Origin: Chamaecyparis obtusa
Taxonomy: Eukaryota > Streptophyta > Pinopsida > Cupressales > Cupressaceae
Reading direction: 5' to 3'
DNA length: 64,000 nt
Assembly: GCA_027943335.1 (NCBI GenBank)
Contig: BSBK01007022.1
Location: 186,001-250,000, forward strand
The notes under the pieces were generated by a model. The model saw nothing but the letters and a program-made list of their open reading frames with translations, had not been told where the DNA came from and did no database searches. A program made the translations under genes and the position numbers. Shown one piece after another: positions 46,567-59,562 of the stretch. How positions within the stretch are numbered: the first letter of the stretch is position 1; each line of letters starts with the position of its first letter.

Positions 46567-47640
46567 ATGCCTCCACAAAGGGAATGTGGCAGAAGAGCTG
46601 GTGGTGTGACACTTGAGGTTAGAGCACTCCAGAGACAAGTGCGAGCATTGCAAGAAGAGATTCATAGAGGAATGAATCTTAATGTCAAAGACGAAAGCGA
46701 GGATGAAGTCGAAGAAGGAAATTCTTATCAAGAAGGAGAAGGTGAAATTATGAACTGAGAGGAAGAAAGGCTTTTTCGGGCCATTTCCAAGATCGGGAAA
46801 AGACCTAAGATTGAGGTTCCTGCATTTTCAGGAAATCTTAACCCAGAGGAGTTGATCGACTGGATCAATGAATTAGAAGAATATTTTGAGTATGAAGACA
46901 TTGAGGATCCTGGTCGGGTCAAGTCTACGAAGGCTAGACTGAAGGGTCATGTGAAGATTTGGTGGTAAGAGATTCAATTGGAGTGAAATAGAAGAGGAAA
47001 GGATAAAATCACAAGATGGGATCAGATGGTGGATAAATTGAAGCAACAGTTCATTCCTATTGATTATGAGCTTGACCTACTAAAGAAATTGCAAAGTTTG
47101 AAGCAAGTAGGAAGATCTATTCAAGAGTATACAAAGGAGTTCTATCTAATCCTCATCAGAACAGGCCATGCAAAAGTTGATAAGGAGAAAGTTGCCCGTT
47201 ACCTTAATGGGTTGAGGCCGAGCATTCAAGAGGAGTTGAATTTGGTTCAAATGAATAGTATTGAAGAGGCATACTAGTTTTCGCTAAAAGTAGAGGAAAA
47301 GTTGAACAAGAAGTTTGAGAGCAGACAAAATGGAAGAGGTCATGGTGGAAGATCTTGTCAACAGTCATATGGAGGCTGAAATGAAGATCCGAAAAAGAAG
47401 GATGAGGCCAGTAGCAATCAAAATCAGAGAGGAAATAATTCCAATCATTTTCGTGATTAGAATAATAGAGATCAGATAGGAAGAGGAAGAGGACAAGGTT
47501 CTGGAAGAGGAGGCTTTCGTGGAACATGTTTTCACTGTAGAGAAGATGGTCATAGGGCATTTGAATGTCCTCAATGCCAAGGAAGGATAGATAGGAGAAT
47601 TGAAGGATAGGCTAGAGTTGCACATGTAGATGAAGATGCT
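46567..47640 (+). pseudogene. Element G gag
   Basis: The ATG at 46567 opens MPPQRECGRRAGG, followed by a short coiled coil (LEVRALQRQVRALQEEIH). Stops lie at 46756, about 46966, about 46984 and 47275. The capsid region has FSGNLNPEELIDWINELEEYFEYED, then IPIDYELDLLKKLQSL and VARYLNGLRPSIQEEL. An RG-rich stretch precedes one zinc knuckle, CFHCREDGHRAFEC (about 47527-47568), with all four ligands. Several stops replace Trp codons, as in WW-stop near 46966. The frame is the same as the protease. Confidence 0.87.
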
Positions 47641-48276
47641 AGATCATCACATTCTGAAGATGTTGAAAGCGGAGAAATGCTAATTAACAAAAGAGTTCTA
47701 TTGAGTGGTGAGAATGAACCTGAGCAAAGGAGGAGCTTATTTCGCACCAGGTGCAAGTGTGATTATAAGTGTTGTGATGTGATTATCGATAGTGGAAGCA
47801 CTGACAATTTGGTGTCAAAAGAGATGGTTACAAAGTTGAAGCTCAAGAGACAGAAACACCCACATCTATACCAGATCGCCTAGGTGTAGGATGACCATAA
47901 GGTCATGGTCAGTGAACAGTGCCTAGTAAAGTTAAAGATTGGTAGATACTATGATGAGGTACTATGTGATATCATACCTATGGATGCATGTCATATGTTG
48001 TTGGGTAGACCATGGCAATTTGACATGCATGTTGTACATGATGCTCGTGCGAACACCTATTCCCTGACAAATGATGGAGTGCGACATAAGCTAAAACCAT
48101 TGAAGAAAATAGAAGAAAAGGTATGTGGTAGTGCAAGAATAACTTTTGTTGATGGAAGAAAGTTCCTAGACGGTATGAGGCATGAGCATGTGGGTTTTTC
48201 TTTAATTCCAAAAGCTAGTAAAGAGGAAGTAGAAGATGTACTTGTAGAAGTTGTAGATTTGTTGAATGAGTTTTAG
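47641..48276 (+). pseudogene. Element G aspartic protease
   Basis: The active site is IIDSGSTDNLVSKEM (about 47785-47829), which keeps the catalytic DSG. The conserved CHMLLGRPWQFDMHVVHD follows at about 47989-48040. Stops near 47881 and 47887 interrupt it. The C-terminal linker to RT ends VDLLNEF at 48276. The protease would process the gag-pol precursor. Confidence 0.87.
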
Positions 48277-49700
48277 GATATTGTATTTGATAATGTACCT
48301 GATGGATAACCATTGGTAAGGAAGATCAATCATCAGATGGATCTAATTCTAGGAGCTAGTTTTCCAAACAAGGTAGCACACAGAATGACACCAGCAGAAA
48401 GTGAAGAGTTGAACAGACAAGTACATGAATTGTTACAGAAAGGGTTGACTTAGAGAGCCTAAGTCCATGTGCTATACCAATAGTATTAGCACCAAAGAAG
48501 AATGTAGAATGGAGGATGTGTATAGATTCCAGGGCTATAAACAAGATCATAATCAAGTATAGGTTTCCATTGCTGCAGATGGATGATATTATGGACTGTT
48601 TGAGTGGAGCTATGTTTTTCTCAAAGATAGATCAAAAGAGTGGATATCATTAGATTTAGATCAGAGAAGGAGATGAATGGAAGACTACCTTCAAGACAAA
48701 GGAAGGACTGTATGAGTGGTTAGTCATGCCTTTTGGGCTAACCAATGCACTGAGCACTTTCATGTGGCTCATGAACAAGGTTTTGAAAGAATTTATGGGT
48801 AAGTTTGTCATTGTTTACCTAGATGATATTTTTATCTTTAGTAAGACATTGGAGGAGCATACGATGCATATTCATATGGTGTTTGAGAAGTTAAGGGAAG
48901 AGAAATTGTTGATTAATTTGAAGAAGTGCAGTTTTGTGAAGAAGGAATTAGTGTATCTGGGATTTGTAATTTTAGTAGAAGGTCTAAAAATGGACCCAGA
49001 GAAAGTGCAGGATATCCTTGAATGGCCTACTCTGAGTGCTACTAAGGTAAGATATTTTCATGGTTTGGCTAGCTTTTACAAAAAATTTATTAGGAGTTTT
49101 AGTAGTATTTGTGGACCCTTGAATGAAACAATGAGAGGGGATAGAAATGAGTTTAAATGGACTACTGGGGTAGATCAGAGTTTTAAACTATTGAAACAAA
49201 AAGTTATAGAACAACCTATTTTAGCACTTCCAATTTTTAATAAGGTGTTTCAATTAGACTGTGATGCTAGTGGTACTGCAATAGGAGCTGTTATGAGCTA
49301 AGAAAGTAAAACTGTTTCTTATTTTAATGAGAAGTTGAATGATGCCAAGAGGAAATATTCTAGTTATGGTCATGAATTTTATGCTATAGTTCAGGCATTC
49401 AAGAAGTGGAGACATTATCTGCTTCCTAAGGATTTTTTTTATATACTAATCATCAAGCTTTGCAATATTTGAATAGTCAAGGAAAGTTGAATCAAAGACA
49501 TTTGAAATGGGTTGAGTTTTTGCAGAGTTATACATTTTTTATGAAACACAGGAGTGGGAAGTCTAACAGGGTTGTAGATGCACTTAGCAGAAGGCAACTA
49601 TTGCTGACAAAGATGTAGATTGAGGTGGTTGGGTTCATGAAACTCAAGAATTTGTATCCAAAGGATCCTAATATTGGAGAAGTCTAGAAAGCTTGTACAG
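48277..49700 (+). pseudogene. Element G reverse transcriptase and RNase H
   Basis: RT blocks include [51 protein letters not shown] and the catalytic YLDDIFIFS. One-base deletions near 48450 and in the T-run near 49430 shift the frame twice. In-frame stops occur near 48652 and 49299. RNase H starts [15 protein letters not shown] and reaches KHRSGKSNRVVDALSRRQ-like sequence near 49560-49600. The uninterrupted part 48726-49301 is 191 residues. Confidence 0.9.
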
Positions 49701-50070
49701 AACCTGTTACTCTAGACAGAACGAAGTGGTTGGATTTCATCATCCAGGATAGTATGCTATTTAGAGGGAGTCAGTTGTGCATTCCACAAAGTTCTATGAG
49801 GGAGAATCTCATCAAGGAGAAGCATAGTGGAGGATTGGTTGGAAATTTTGGTCATGATAAAACCCTTGCTTTGGTTAGTGATAATTATTACTGGCCACAG
49901 TTGCAGCAAGATGTCAAGAAGTTTATACAGAGTTGTAGAGTATGTCAGATAGAAAAATGAGTAAAGTAGAATACAGGGTTGTATCAGCCATTACTTGTAC
50001 CAAAAAAGCCTTGGAAGGATATCAGTATGGACTTTGTTCTTGGTTTTACCAAGGACTCAACAGGGACATG
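49701..50070 (+). pseudogene. Element G integrase, first part
   Basis: The 49730-49960 segment encodes the HHCC zinc domain: EKHSGGLVGNFGHDKTLALV, NYYWPQLQQDVKKF and CRVCQIEK. The core starts with PWKDISMDFVLGF-like sequence near 50010-50045, which carries the first catalytic Asp. Element E interrupts the gene after 50070. The final bases ACATG are the target duplication of E. Confidence 0.88.
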
Positions 50071-50973
50071 TGTAGACACACAAAATTGGACAAGTGCTTT
50101 TAAAATTGCAAAAATCAATTAAATGGCTCAAAATCATCAAAATGCATTAATTCAATAAAAAAGGGATCAAATCAATTAAAAATGGACATAATTAAATAAA
50201 GTTGGACAAAATCAATTAAAGCAAAGGAAAAATCAAATAATGAGGTTAAATAATTAAATGAAAGCTTAAAGGGGTGAAAAACACTACATAATGGATTTTA
50301 ATCAATTAAGTGTATAGTTGTTTAAATCAAAAATCAAAATGAACCTATTACCCTTACATGGCTAAATTTAATTAATTAATTGAATTTAATAATTTCTAAT
50401 TTCTTTCAACAAAGTTGAGCAACCAATGAAAATTGAGGACAAAAAGACATAAATCACTCAAACCTTTAAAGTGTTCAAAGCTTTGAGACCATTTAAAAGA
50501 TTGTCCCCTCATTGTCCCCCCATTTATGAACAAAGAAAGTATTTGACTCAACCTAAGGTAAATCATGATTACTTCACTCCACCCCCTACCCTTGGGAAAT
50601 TACTTTAAATATAGAGCATTTTGAGAGAAATTATCATCTTAGAACTTCATTTGCAAAGCATTGTTACTATAGCAATTGAGAGCATTCTAAGAGCAATTAA
50701 GAGCATTTAGAGCAATTATCATTGTAATTTTTTTAATTTGAGCTAGATTAAGCATTGAATGAGCATTGTAGAAGCATAGTAGAAGCATAATTTTTCATTT
50801 TAGAAGTGTCACTAGTGAGGATTTTAGCTAAGAGCTTCACTTACCACCTCTTTCTAGAGAACCATGAGATGTTATAGATTATAGTTTCAATTCTAATTAG
50901 ATTTGCATTGTATTTAGTTTCAATTGTTGCTATTAGATCTTAATTTCATGAAGTTGATATTCATCATAACACA
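50071..50973 (+). repeat. 5' LTR of element E
   Basis: It is near-identical to 58297-59169 apart from small tandem expansions, such as an extra GAGCATTCTAAGAGCAATTA unit near 50682 and an extra TGTCCCC near 50510. A TATA-like TTTAAATATAG lies near 50604. Confidence 0.93.
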
Positions 50974-50975
50974 AA

Positions 50976-50994
50976 TGGCACCCACCGTGGGGCC
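50976..50994 (+). other. Primer binding site of element E
   Basis: TGGCACCCACCGTGGGGCC lies two bases after the LTR end. It is the reference form for the related sites at 494-512 and 5554-5572. Confidence 0.82.
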
Positions 50995-53388
50995 CTAGGC
51001 CTCATTTTATCAATTTCATCATAATTTGCATGCTTGTATTTTTTGTTTTCCATGAATATTTTGCAGGAAACTGGTGAAGTCACGCTTATGAGAGATCTGT
51101 TCACCCCTGCAGTCATTTTACTACCACTTAAAATCTTTGTCCTGATGCCTGTTATCTGAAGATTCATGCCTGGCATGCGAATTCTACATGGTTTTGAGAA
51201 CTTAGCAGTCACCTACAAGTCATTCACTCATGCCTATGAGATAAATGCATTCAGCCTTTGGTTCTTAAAGTCACGCCTATGACTCAGGGAGTATCACTTT
51301 GACACAATCTGTTATCGCTTAACTTCATGCTTTGCTCCACAATTTACAACAATAGTCACGCTTACAATTTTCTTATTCACGTGTACTGTTGATTAATTGT
51401 CACGTAAGATCAATCATTTTCTACAATTTTCAATACTGCTTACGCTTAGCAATAAACTATTTACTCGTACAAACATTTCAGTCACATGTAAAAAAATTTT
51501 AGTCATGCATACAAACATTTCAATCACATGTACTAACATTTCAGTCATGTGTAGTAACTTTTTAATGATGCGTACTAACCTTTTAGTGACGCCTATGACT
51601 CTTAAAGTTACACCTACTAACAATTTGTTCACACATATTAGCTGGACAATGTTGCCTGCTATCTATTTCCTTTATTTACTATTAAATTGATTAAATCATT
51701 TGTCTAACTCTCTGTTTACATGATTTGACAGTAAATGAGCAATCATAGGAAAGTCCAGAAGCCAAAAAGTAGATTTAATCAAGAAGGAAAGGTGCTAGCA
51801 AAGAGGATTAAGAAGGAAAACATTGCACACATCAAGATTGTTCTTGAGACAACACAAGAGGAGGACAATCAGGTATTCCAGAACTATCTTGCAATTGTTC
51901 AAGCTTACAAAATGAAATTTTTCTCTTTAAATTGGATTTTTAGTCCTTAGTTCAAGTTTTCTTTGGAAATTTGCAAATAAGGTGCATAAAATTCATACAC
52001 AATTCTTTGTTTCATCAATCTCAATTTTGGTTTCCCCTCATAGTGTTTGTTAGTGTTGACTAACTTGTTGGTGGATAAGCACATTGGGAGGGAGCTATTT
52101 GCCAAGGTAAGAAAAAAAAACAAAAACAATGAAATCAATAAAAAAATGCCCTTGACTTCGGTTAGCTACAAAGGAAAAGGTAAGCCTAAACTAGTCAATA
52201 TTTTCCCTTAGCTTGTGGCATTGGTGCACTTTGAGAATCTAGTAATTAAGAAGGATTAAAGAATCAAACACATAAATCAAAGCCCCTTGTTTGTGGAAGA
52301 GAGTAGAAATACTCAAATCCCTATAGTTAGTGGGTGAAAGAAATTGAACAAAATTGTCTATTGTGTTTGGGAACTAAAGGGAAAGTTAGGGATATGCTCT
52401 TCACCTTTTGGTGAATCAAATTCCCAAAATCTTGACCTTAATTCCATTTTCCTTTCTTTGAATGAACATGCTAGAGAATTAGTGGGCTCACCTCCTGAGT
52501 TGTGCCTTAACTAGGCCGGTGAGAGGGACAGCCCAAAGTGGGATACGCTCACTTTTGATGTGGGAATCCAACTCACTATAATATGAAACGCATGCATCCT
52601 TAATGGGGTGTGTGACAAATGGATTTTAAATCTTTCAAATTTCCTCTAGTATTCCTCATGGATTACACAAAATCATACCTTGGTGTCTGTGGGAAACCCC
52701 TTAACATACTTGGGGTATGAAAGTTTAAGATCTCTTTGAACGGAATCCACAATAAATCCTTAATAAAGTAGTAAGACCACCTTTTAGAGCCAAAATGTTA
52801 AGAGCCAAATTTGACTTTAGGTAGGCTACTTGGAATTCTTTCTTGTGTTATACTTGTGGAAATGATAAAAAATGTACACTTTAGTGTGTTTTAGGGACAA
52901 GGTTAAAAATTGATGCGTGTGTTGCGATTGTCTTCTATTTTCAAACAAGAAAATTTCATAAGACCTGATCTTAAATGTTTAAAAATTCAAAAATTTACAA
53001 ATTGGTCAGCAAAGCGTCACCTTTGCACAAAACAATACTACCTATCAGAGGCAAAGTCATGCCTATGACTTCTATGAAAATACGTATCAATAGGGAAGTC
53101 ACGCCTAGAACATATTGAATCACGCCTGTTAAAATAGGAAAACTGCTTATCAATAGCAAAGTGTCACCTGCACACCTATAGTGTGCCACCTAGTTCAATA
53201 CTAGTTCATGTGTAAAAACATTTCATTCACACCTACACTCAGGTCAGTGATGCCCAGGAACAAAGAAGGGAAAACAGTGAACATCTCTCAAAGGTTTGGA
53301 AAGATTTTGACATCATTTTTGGATACCCTCTTCAGAGATACTCCTTATTAGTGCAACAAATAGATCATATTCTTGAGAAACATTTGTG
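50995..53388 (+). other. Leader of element E with degenerate GTCACGCCTATGAC motifs
   Basis: Two clusters of a 12-14 base motif are visible: 51079-51090, 51225-51240, 51270-51283, 51355-51365 and 51586-51600, then 53056-53069, 53098-53111 and 53120-53130. Between 51390 and 51640 a related run, (C)ATGTACTAACATTTCAGTC, repeats several times. A short ORF at 51735-51950 is Lys-rich and of unknown nature. The 1-kb stretch 51960-53030 that separates the clusters has no recognisable feature. Confidence 0.6.
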
Positions 53389-55731
53389 ATGATGAGTCTA
53401 TCTGAGAAACAAATCAATCCTATCAGGGAGCATAATTATCAAAACCAAGATCAAAATCTCCATAGGAATCAAAATGATGAAGTATCTGAAGAAGAAGTTT
53501 CAGAAGCAATCCAAGATCCCATATTTATGGAAACAATGCAATTAATTTTGAAGAGGGATAAAGAAGCATAGTTCATGAAGTTAGCTCAATCAGGAGATAA
53601 TCTTCCTCATAATTTTGACACATCAACCTTGAGGGAAAATGAGGAAAAACAAAAAGAGGCATCATCTAAAAAGCCATCATTAAGATCAATGTGTCCTTTT
53701 CTTTATAATGATGGGTCATCTGCATCTTCATCTTCCTCACAAAAAGAAGCATTTAAGAGAAACAAACCTATCTTGGATCAAAGGAAATTGCAGGATCATC
53801 CTATTTGTGATCAAGATAATAAAGAGTATGAAGAGAAAAGTAGCACTCTCAAGCAAGATCTAATGCATGAACCTCTATATAGCAAGAGTAATCCTTTCAT
53901 CCTTTGTCCATCTTCTCCCATAGCATGTACTCCTTTCATCTTTCATTCATCTCCCAAAGCCCCACAACTATCCAAAATTCCTCTATCAAAGAATGAGCCT
54001 AATGATGACACTTTTCCCATTGACTATGTCTACCCTCAAGGGCTACCTCTAAAAGAAACCCAAGCTAATTTACATCTTGCTACAGATTGTTTCCATGCTT
54101 CAAAGATCTTGGACCCAAAAGCTTCATGTGTTGCAATGCCTATTATACCCCTTCAAAAGGATCCTACATCCTTCCTCCAAACATCTACCTTGTCCTTAGA
54201 AGTGGCTCCATGTCAAGAGGATAATCCAAAGAGAAAAGAAACAAATGTTGATAAAGATCAAGATCAAGATTATATACAATCCGTTCCCCTATTTGATGAA
54301 GGTCCCATATCTATAGAACCCTATGATGATCCCCTTGCATCCTTTCATGTCTTCCAAGATGATATTCTTCCATTCCAAGAACCAAGTACCCTTCCAAGTT
54401 CCATATTTTCCCCACTTTCTAAGAAAGATCAAGACATCCCTTCCACAATTTCCAATGAGCATATTGAAAATCAAGAGAAAAATACCCTCTCTACACCATT
54501 CGAAGATCCTTGTCAAGATCAAAGTATCCTATCATTTCCTTGTCATATTCCTCCATGTTCACCTCAAGAAACCATCATTCTTCCAAATCCCTTGCATGAT
54601 AATAAATCCCTTCAAGCTTTAGTTGATCCTATCAAATGTGTTCCTATCAAAGCTACTCATGAGCCTATTGGTATAAAGATAAATCTTAAAGATGAGAATG
54701 TTGGCAATGTAGCTTCTTCCAAAGATATTGATATCCCTTTCACACCTTATATCCCTCCATTCAAATGTAACCATATTCCTTCACTATCCTCCAAATCCAT
54801 TTTGGGTTCCTATGTCCCACAACAAAAGTCTTCATCCCTTCCATCCATATTAGGTCCATATATTCCTCCATTCTCCATTCCTATCATCCCTAGCTCTCCA
54901 TTCACTTGCCCTACCATGTATCAAGATCAACGAAGGCACACATACTTGAAGAATGTCCAAACACCAATCCATATGAACCCTCCATATTATTCCTATTCAT
55001 CCACAATTCCTAAGTCTTTTGGAAGCAATGTTGATGTGCAACATAAAAATCATAAATCCAAGAATCCATATGTGTATAAAAATCACAATGTCCCATCTAA
55101 TCGACATGTGAAGGAAAAGAAAAATGAAATATCCAAAAGGCCGCAAAGGTCCACCAAGAAAAAAGAAAAATCAAATAAAATGTGGGTTCCTAAATCCCTC
55201 ATTGAAGAAATGCATTCAAAAGCATCACAAAAGAAAGAAAATTCAAAGATTATGTGGATTTCCAAGTCACTTTTGAAAGAATTGCACACAAAAGAAAAAT
55301 CAAAATTGACATTGAAGCTTCCAAAGGATTCCACTCCATCTCCTTCCAAACATCTTCCATTTTCCAAGTCTAATTTGGGTTCCTATATCCCAAAATCCAC
55401 TACCTCCAAAAGATCCTTACCTCCCTCATCTATTGTTCCTCCATCATTCCACCACTTTTCAAAGTGTGTGTCAAAGTTGATCTTGCCAACATCTTCATAT
55501 ACAACATACCTTCTTCTTATCCTCACATTCATTTTCCAATGCATACTTTCCATACTTCCATCCCTCTTATCAATATCTTTGAGCATCCTAGTCATAACCA
55601 TGGTTTATTATAGCATATCTTTCAGAGGAGAATTGTCCAAAGATCCCGATGTTGGGAAAATATTGAAAAATACAAAAAAAGAAAAAAAAGAGCAAAAAAA
55701 AAAGAAAAAAAGTGTCTTGGTGAAAACCTAG
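53389..55731 (+). pseudogene. Element E chimeric ORF: gag N-terminus, Ser/Pro-rich body, hydrophobic C-terminus
   Basis: The ATG at 53389 starts a 781-codon frame broken only by a TAG at 53569. Around the stop, LILKRDKEA then FMKLAQSGDNLPHNFD resembles the Tat-like gag N-terminus at about 8210-8290. No capsid, zinc knuckle or protease follows. The body is rich in S, P, I and Q, with a repeated (L)G(S/P)Y(I/V)P phrase and two copies of a MW(V/I)(P/S)KSL(I/L)(E/K)E(M/L)H unit. About 42 hydrophobic residues (55495-55620), enough for one or two membrane spans, precede a Lys-rich tail KKEKKEQKKKKK. The function is unknown; an envelope-like or membrane-tethering role is speculation. Confidence 0.7.
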
Positions 55732-58296
55732 CAATAGGCACCTGGGTAGCAAAATTAAAGAGAAACAAATACCATGATGAAAACCTGGTAAATAGGCATC
55801 ATGCGTAATTCCTCCTTCTTACACTCTACACTTGGGGGCAAGTTTCATCCATGCTATCCTCCATCTTCCTATCATTTATCTAATTTTCATCCATATTTCC
55901 TCTCTCACCTTTAATCTTGATAAGGTTGAACACTTCCATGAGCATTGAGTATCTTGACATTCATTATCCTTTCCATCAGCTTATGTACTTGTTGCATCCA
56001 TGTTACCCTATCATGATCATGCTTATGCCAAAACATCCTTTCATAGACTCCATCACCCCTTTACCTGGATTGTGTTATCTTATACACATCTTACCCAAAG
56101 GGACCCTTGGTCTTGATCAAAATGAAGAACTTAAAGTACAAAAATTGTTATCAAAAACTTCTTGACATGTCCACTTCTTTTGGATTCCTCATTTTCATGA
56201 CAACAAATTGTTATCCTATAGGCTATCTAGCACTGCATCATTGGCTTCCATGGCTTATCCAAAAACATGCTTCACATTGCTATATCATTTTTTCCTTAGC
56301 TTGGGTAATCTTGAGGAGATGGTCCTACGGGTCACATTTGCATGGTTTATCCATCATGGTCTTTCCATCTCTAATCCATCAGCTTGCAAATCCATCCTTC
56401 ATGTCCTATATCTTGCTAGACATTGAGGGCAAACCAATGTGATCTTGTTCGAGAGTTGGTAATTTCTTGCATAAAGTTCTTTGAGCTACATCTTGCATAA
56501 ACCGAGCTTTTGTAATATTTTGGGAAATTTCCCCAAGTCCAACATTTTTTTCCTATCCAATCAGGGGCATTGGATCTTAATTTGCAAATTTCAACAAGCA
56601 TGCATCAATTCACATGACACAATGCATTAAACTCAAAAGGATTCAATAGTGCTATCTTTCGGTCACATATCAGAGAGAATTATCAGAGTTTTAGAAGAGA
56701 GAGAGATTTTTGTTGAACATTTGATGGATATCATTGTTCACAACCAAGTATCTTGATCCTACAACTTGATCCTTGTGCCTTGATTGACTTTATTATTCAG
56801 GATTAAAAATTGACAACACTTAAAAGATCAGAATAATTGGAAATACTTTTTGAAAATCATGAAACATTGCAAAACACTTGAAGCTTTCTTTTGATAATTT
56901 TTATGGAATTCACTTTTATAACATCTTTTTAGCTAATCGATGATGTTTTGACTAGATTGGAAATGATGGAGACATGATATTTTTCTTGCCTTTGAGTGAC
57001 TATCTTGAGGGAGATCCAACAACTTATGTGAATTCATCTAACAACATGGTCACCAAGGAACCATCGAGGACTATCATATAAGGTGGAGGGTTGACCTTTG
57101 TTTGTTTGCAACATCGAATCCATTGAAACTGGTATTCATACTCCCATAGTTGGTCATCCAACTAGTGAGGGTTGTACTCATTTCCAAAGGTGTTACCAAA
57201 AGAGATTAAAAGAGGTATTCATATCATCATGATGTGGTCAGTGATGGTTGTACTTTCTTTCTGGTCCCACAATGTTCAATGATGAAAATATATCTCTATG
57301 GCATTTCTTTGCTAAAAGCTAGTGACACTTAGTTGCATTGCATTGCATTATCATGTTAGATTAATTGCATTTTCATGTTAGATTAAGTGCATTGGTTTGT
57401 AGTTATTTTTCCAAGGGAAAAGGGGTTTCATTTAATTGTCTTGATCAATCAAAAAGGGGGAATCAAAGAAAATTCCATATAATCATATCAATGTCATCAA
57501 CAAAATGATACATCTAAGCCCTGATCAATAAAACATCAACATGATACAAAATCAACAACAAGGAAGATTCATAAATCTAATATCCACGAAGGTAGGGACC
57601 GTATGTATAACTTATGGAAATGTGCCTATTTTGCAAATCAAGGGAATCATATCAATATTCTATATCAATGAATCATTTTATGTCAATCAATCAATAAATC
57701 CTATTAGAATCAAAGTATCAAGAAATCACACCTAGTACCATTTGTTCGTGTCTCTATGTCTTGAGAATGAATTATCAGTGACCTGCCTATCAGTTATCCT
57801 ACCAAACGTATCCTATCAGATTGACAAATCACATTCACTAGTACCATTATCCTAATATCCTAATCACTTGTTTGCTTAACTACAACAAACCTAGCTATCT
57901 TGGACCATATATCGACCTATCAATCAATCAAGGCAATTTGTTGAATCAGCATATCATCAATGTTTTTCATAAATGAAAACATATTGGATCAACTAATCAA
58001 TAAGACAAACATCAAATTTTTCCTATCAAGCTATCAATCAATATGTTTTATTTCTAAGGGGGCATCAAAGTATCAAATCAAACATCAATGGAATCTGGGG
58101 CATCAAAATTTTTGGAATCATTATCAATGGCATATCAAAAGCATATCAGATCCATTTATCATACCATATCAGGACCTAGCAATCAATATCATATTAGAGG
58201 CATATCAGTGAATCAACAATCAGGACCTAAAAGTGATCCTAATCAAAAGAATCTTTGAATCAATGTTCTTCGCACATTAATTCAAAGAGGGGCATT
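55732..58296 (+). other. Non-coding 3' interior of element E, ATCA-rich toward its end
   Basis: No supported gene. After the ORF come two similar lines, GGTGAAAACC and GATGAAAACC, with GGCACCTGGGT / GGCATCATG. From about 57440 to 58260 the plus strand is saturated with ATCA and ATCAAT words. The stretch ends with a purine tract CAAAGAGGGGCAT (58282-58294) next to the 3' LTR, the likely PPT. Confidence 0.65.
58282..58294 (+). other. Polypurine tract of element E
   Basis: CAAAGAGGGGCAT lies two bases before the 3' LTR start TGTAGACACA. It would prime plus-strand DNA synthesis. Confidence 0.7.
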
Positions 58297-59169
58297 TGTA
58301 GACACACAAAATTGGACAAGTTCTTTTAAAATTGCAAAAGTCAATTAAATGGCTCAAAATCATCAAAATGCCTTAATTCAATAAAAAGGGGATCAAATCA
58401 ATTAAAAATGGACATAATTAAATAAAGTTGGAAAAAATCAATTAAAGCAAACGAAAAATCAAATAATGAAGTTAAATAATTAAATGAAAGCTTAAAGAGG
58501 TGAAAAACACTACATAATGGATTTTAATCAATTAAGTGTATAGTTGTTTAAATCAAAAATCAAAATGAACCTATTACCCTTACATGGCTAAATTTAATTA
58601 ATTAATTGAATTTAATAATTCCTAATTTCTTTCAACAAAGTTGAGAAACCAATGAAAATTGAGGACAAAAAGACATAAATCACTCAAACCTTTAAAGTGT
58701 TCAAAGCTTTGAGATCATTTAAAGAATTGTCCCCCCATTTATGAACAAAGCAAAGTATTTGACTCAACCTAAGGTAAATCATGATTACTTCACTCCACCC
58801 CCTACACTTGGGAAATTACTATAAATATAGAGCATTTTGAGAGCAATTATCATCTTAGAACTTCATTTGCATAGCATTGTTACCATAGGCAATTGAGAGC
58901 ATTTAGAGCAATCATCATTGTAATTTTGTTAATTTGAGCTATATTAAGCATTGAATGAGCATTGTAGAAGCATAGTAGAAACATAATTTCTCATTTTAGA
59001 AGTGTCACTAGTGAGGATTTGAGCTGAGAGCTTCACTTACCACCTCTTTCTAGAGAACCATGAGATGTTATAGATTATAGTTTCAATTCTAATTAGATTT
59101 GCATTGTATTTAGTTTCAATTGTTGCTATTAGATTTTAATTTCATGAAGGTGATATTCATCATCACACA
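58297..59169 (+). repeat. 3' LTR of element E
   Basis: It pairs with 50071-50973 and is followed by the ACATG target duplication. TATAAATA at 58820-58827 is a clearer TATA box than in the 5' copy. Confidence 0.93.
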
Positions 59170-59520
59170 ACATGATTCAATTTTTGTGGTGGTTGACAGA
59201 TTTTCAAAGATGGCACATTTCATTCCCTACAAAAAGACTAATGATGTTGTTCATGTAGCAGAATTATTTTTCAAAGAAGTAGTGAGACTACATGGTTTTC
59301 CGAAGAGTATAGTTTCAGATCGAGACACTAAGTTTGTTGGATATTTATGGCACACATTGTGGAAGAAATTAAAGATAGATTTGAAGTTGAGTTCATCACA
59401 TCATCCATAGATTGATGGATAGACATAGGTGGTGAATAGGAGTTTGGAGAATTTGCTGAGATGTTTGGTTGGAGATAATCCAATGGGATGGGATTTGATT
59501 TTACCAAAGTTTGAATTTGC

Positions 59521-59529
59521 ATATATATA

Positions 59530-59562
<33 letters not shown>
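59521..59562 (+). repeat. Compound microsatellite (AT)n(GTAT)n
   Basis: About nine AT units (59521-59538) are followed by about six GTAT units. It lies at the left end of the small insertion in the element G integrase. Confidence 0.9.

Larger units (their letters stand above)
50071..59169 (+). mobile_element. Element E: gypsy-type non-autonomous LTR element
   Basis: LTRs of 903 bp (50071-50973) and 873 bp (58297-59169) start TGTAGACACA and end ACACA. The target duplication ACATG is perfect (50066-50070 and 59170-59174). The interior holds a PBS, motif-rich leader, one long ORF and 2.5 kb of non-coding sequence. No RT or integrase is present. The ORF's N-terminus resembles the gag of the Tat-like element at 4275, and the two share a PBS type, so a Tat-like helper is plausible. 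Confidence 0.93.

Noticed and set aside
51390..51640. Repeats with spacers that look CRISPR-like
   Set aside because: Unit sequence and spacing vary too much, the setting is a plant retrotransposon leader, and no cas-like gene is present.
55660..55720. A-rich run as a poly-A tail of a retroposed transcript
   Set aside because: The run is in frame as the Lys-rich end of the element E ORF, is interrupted by G, and no target duplication surrounds it.
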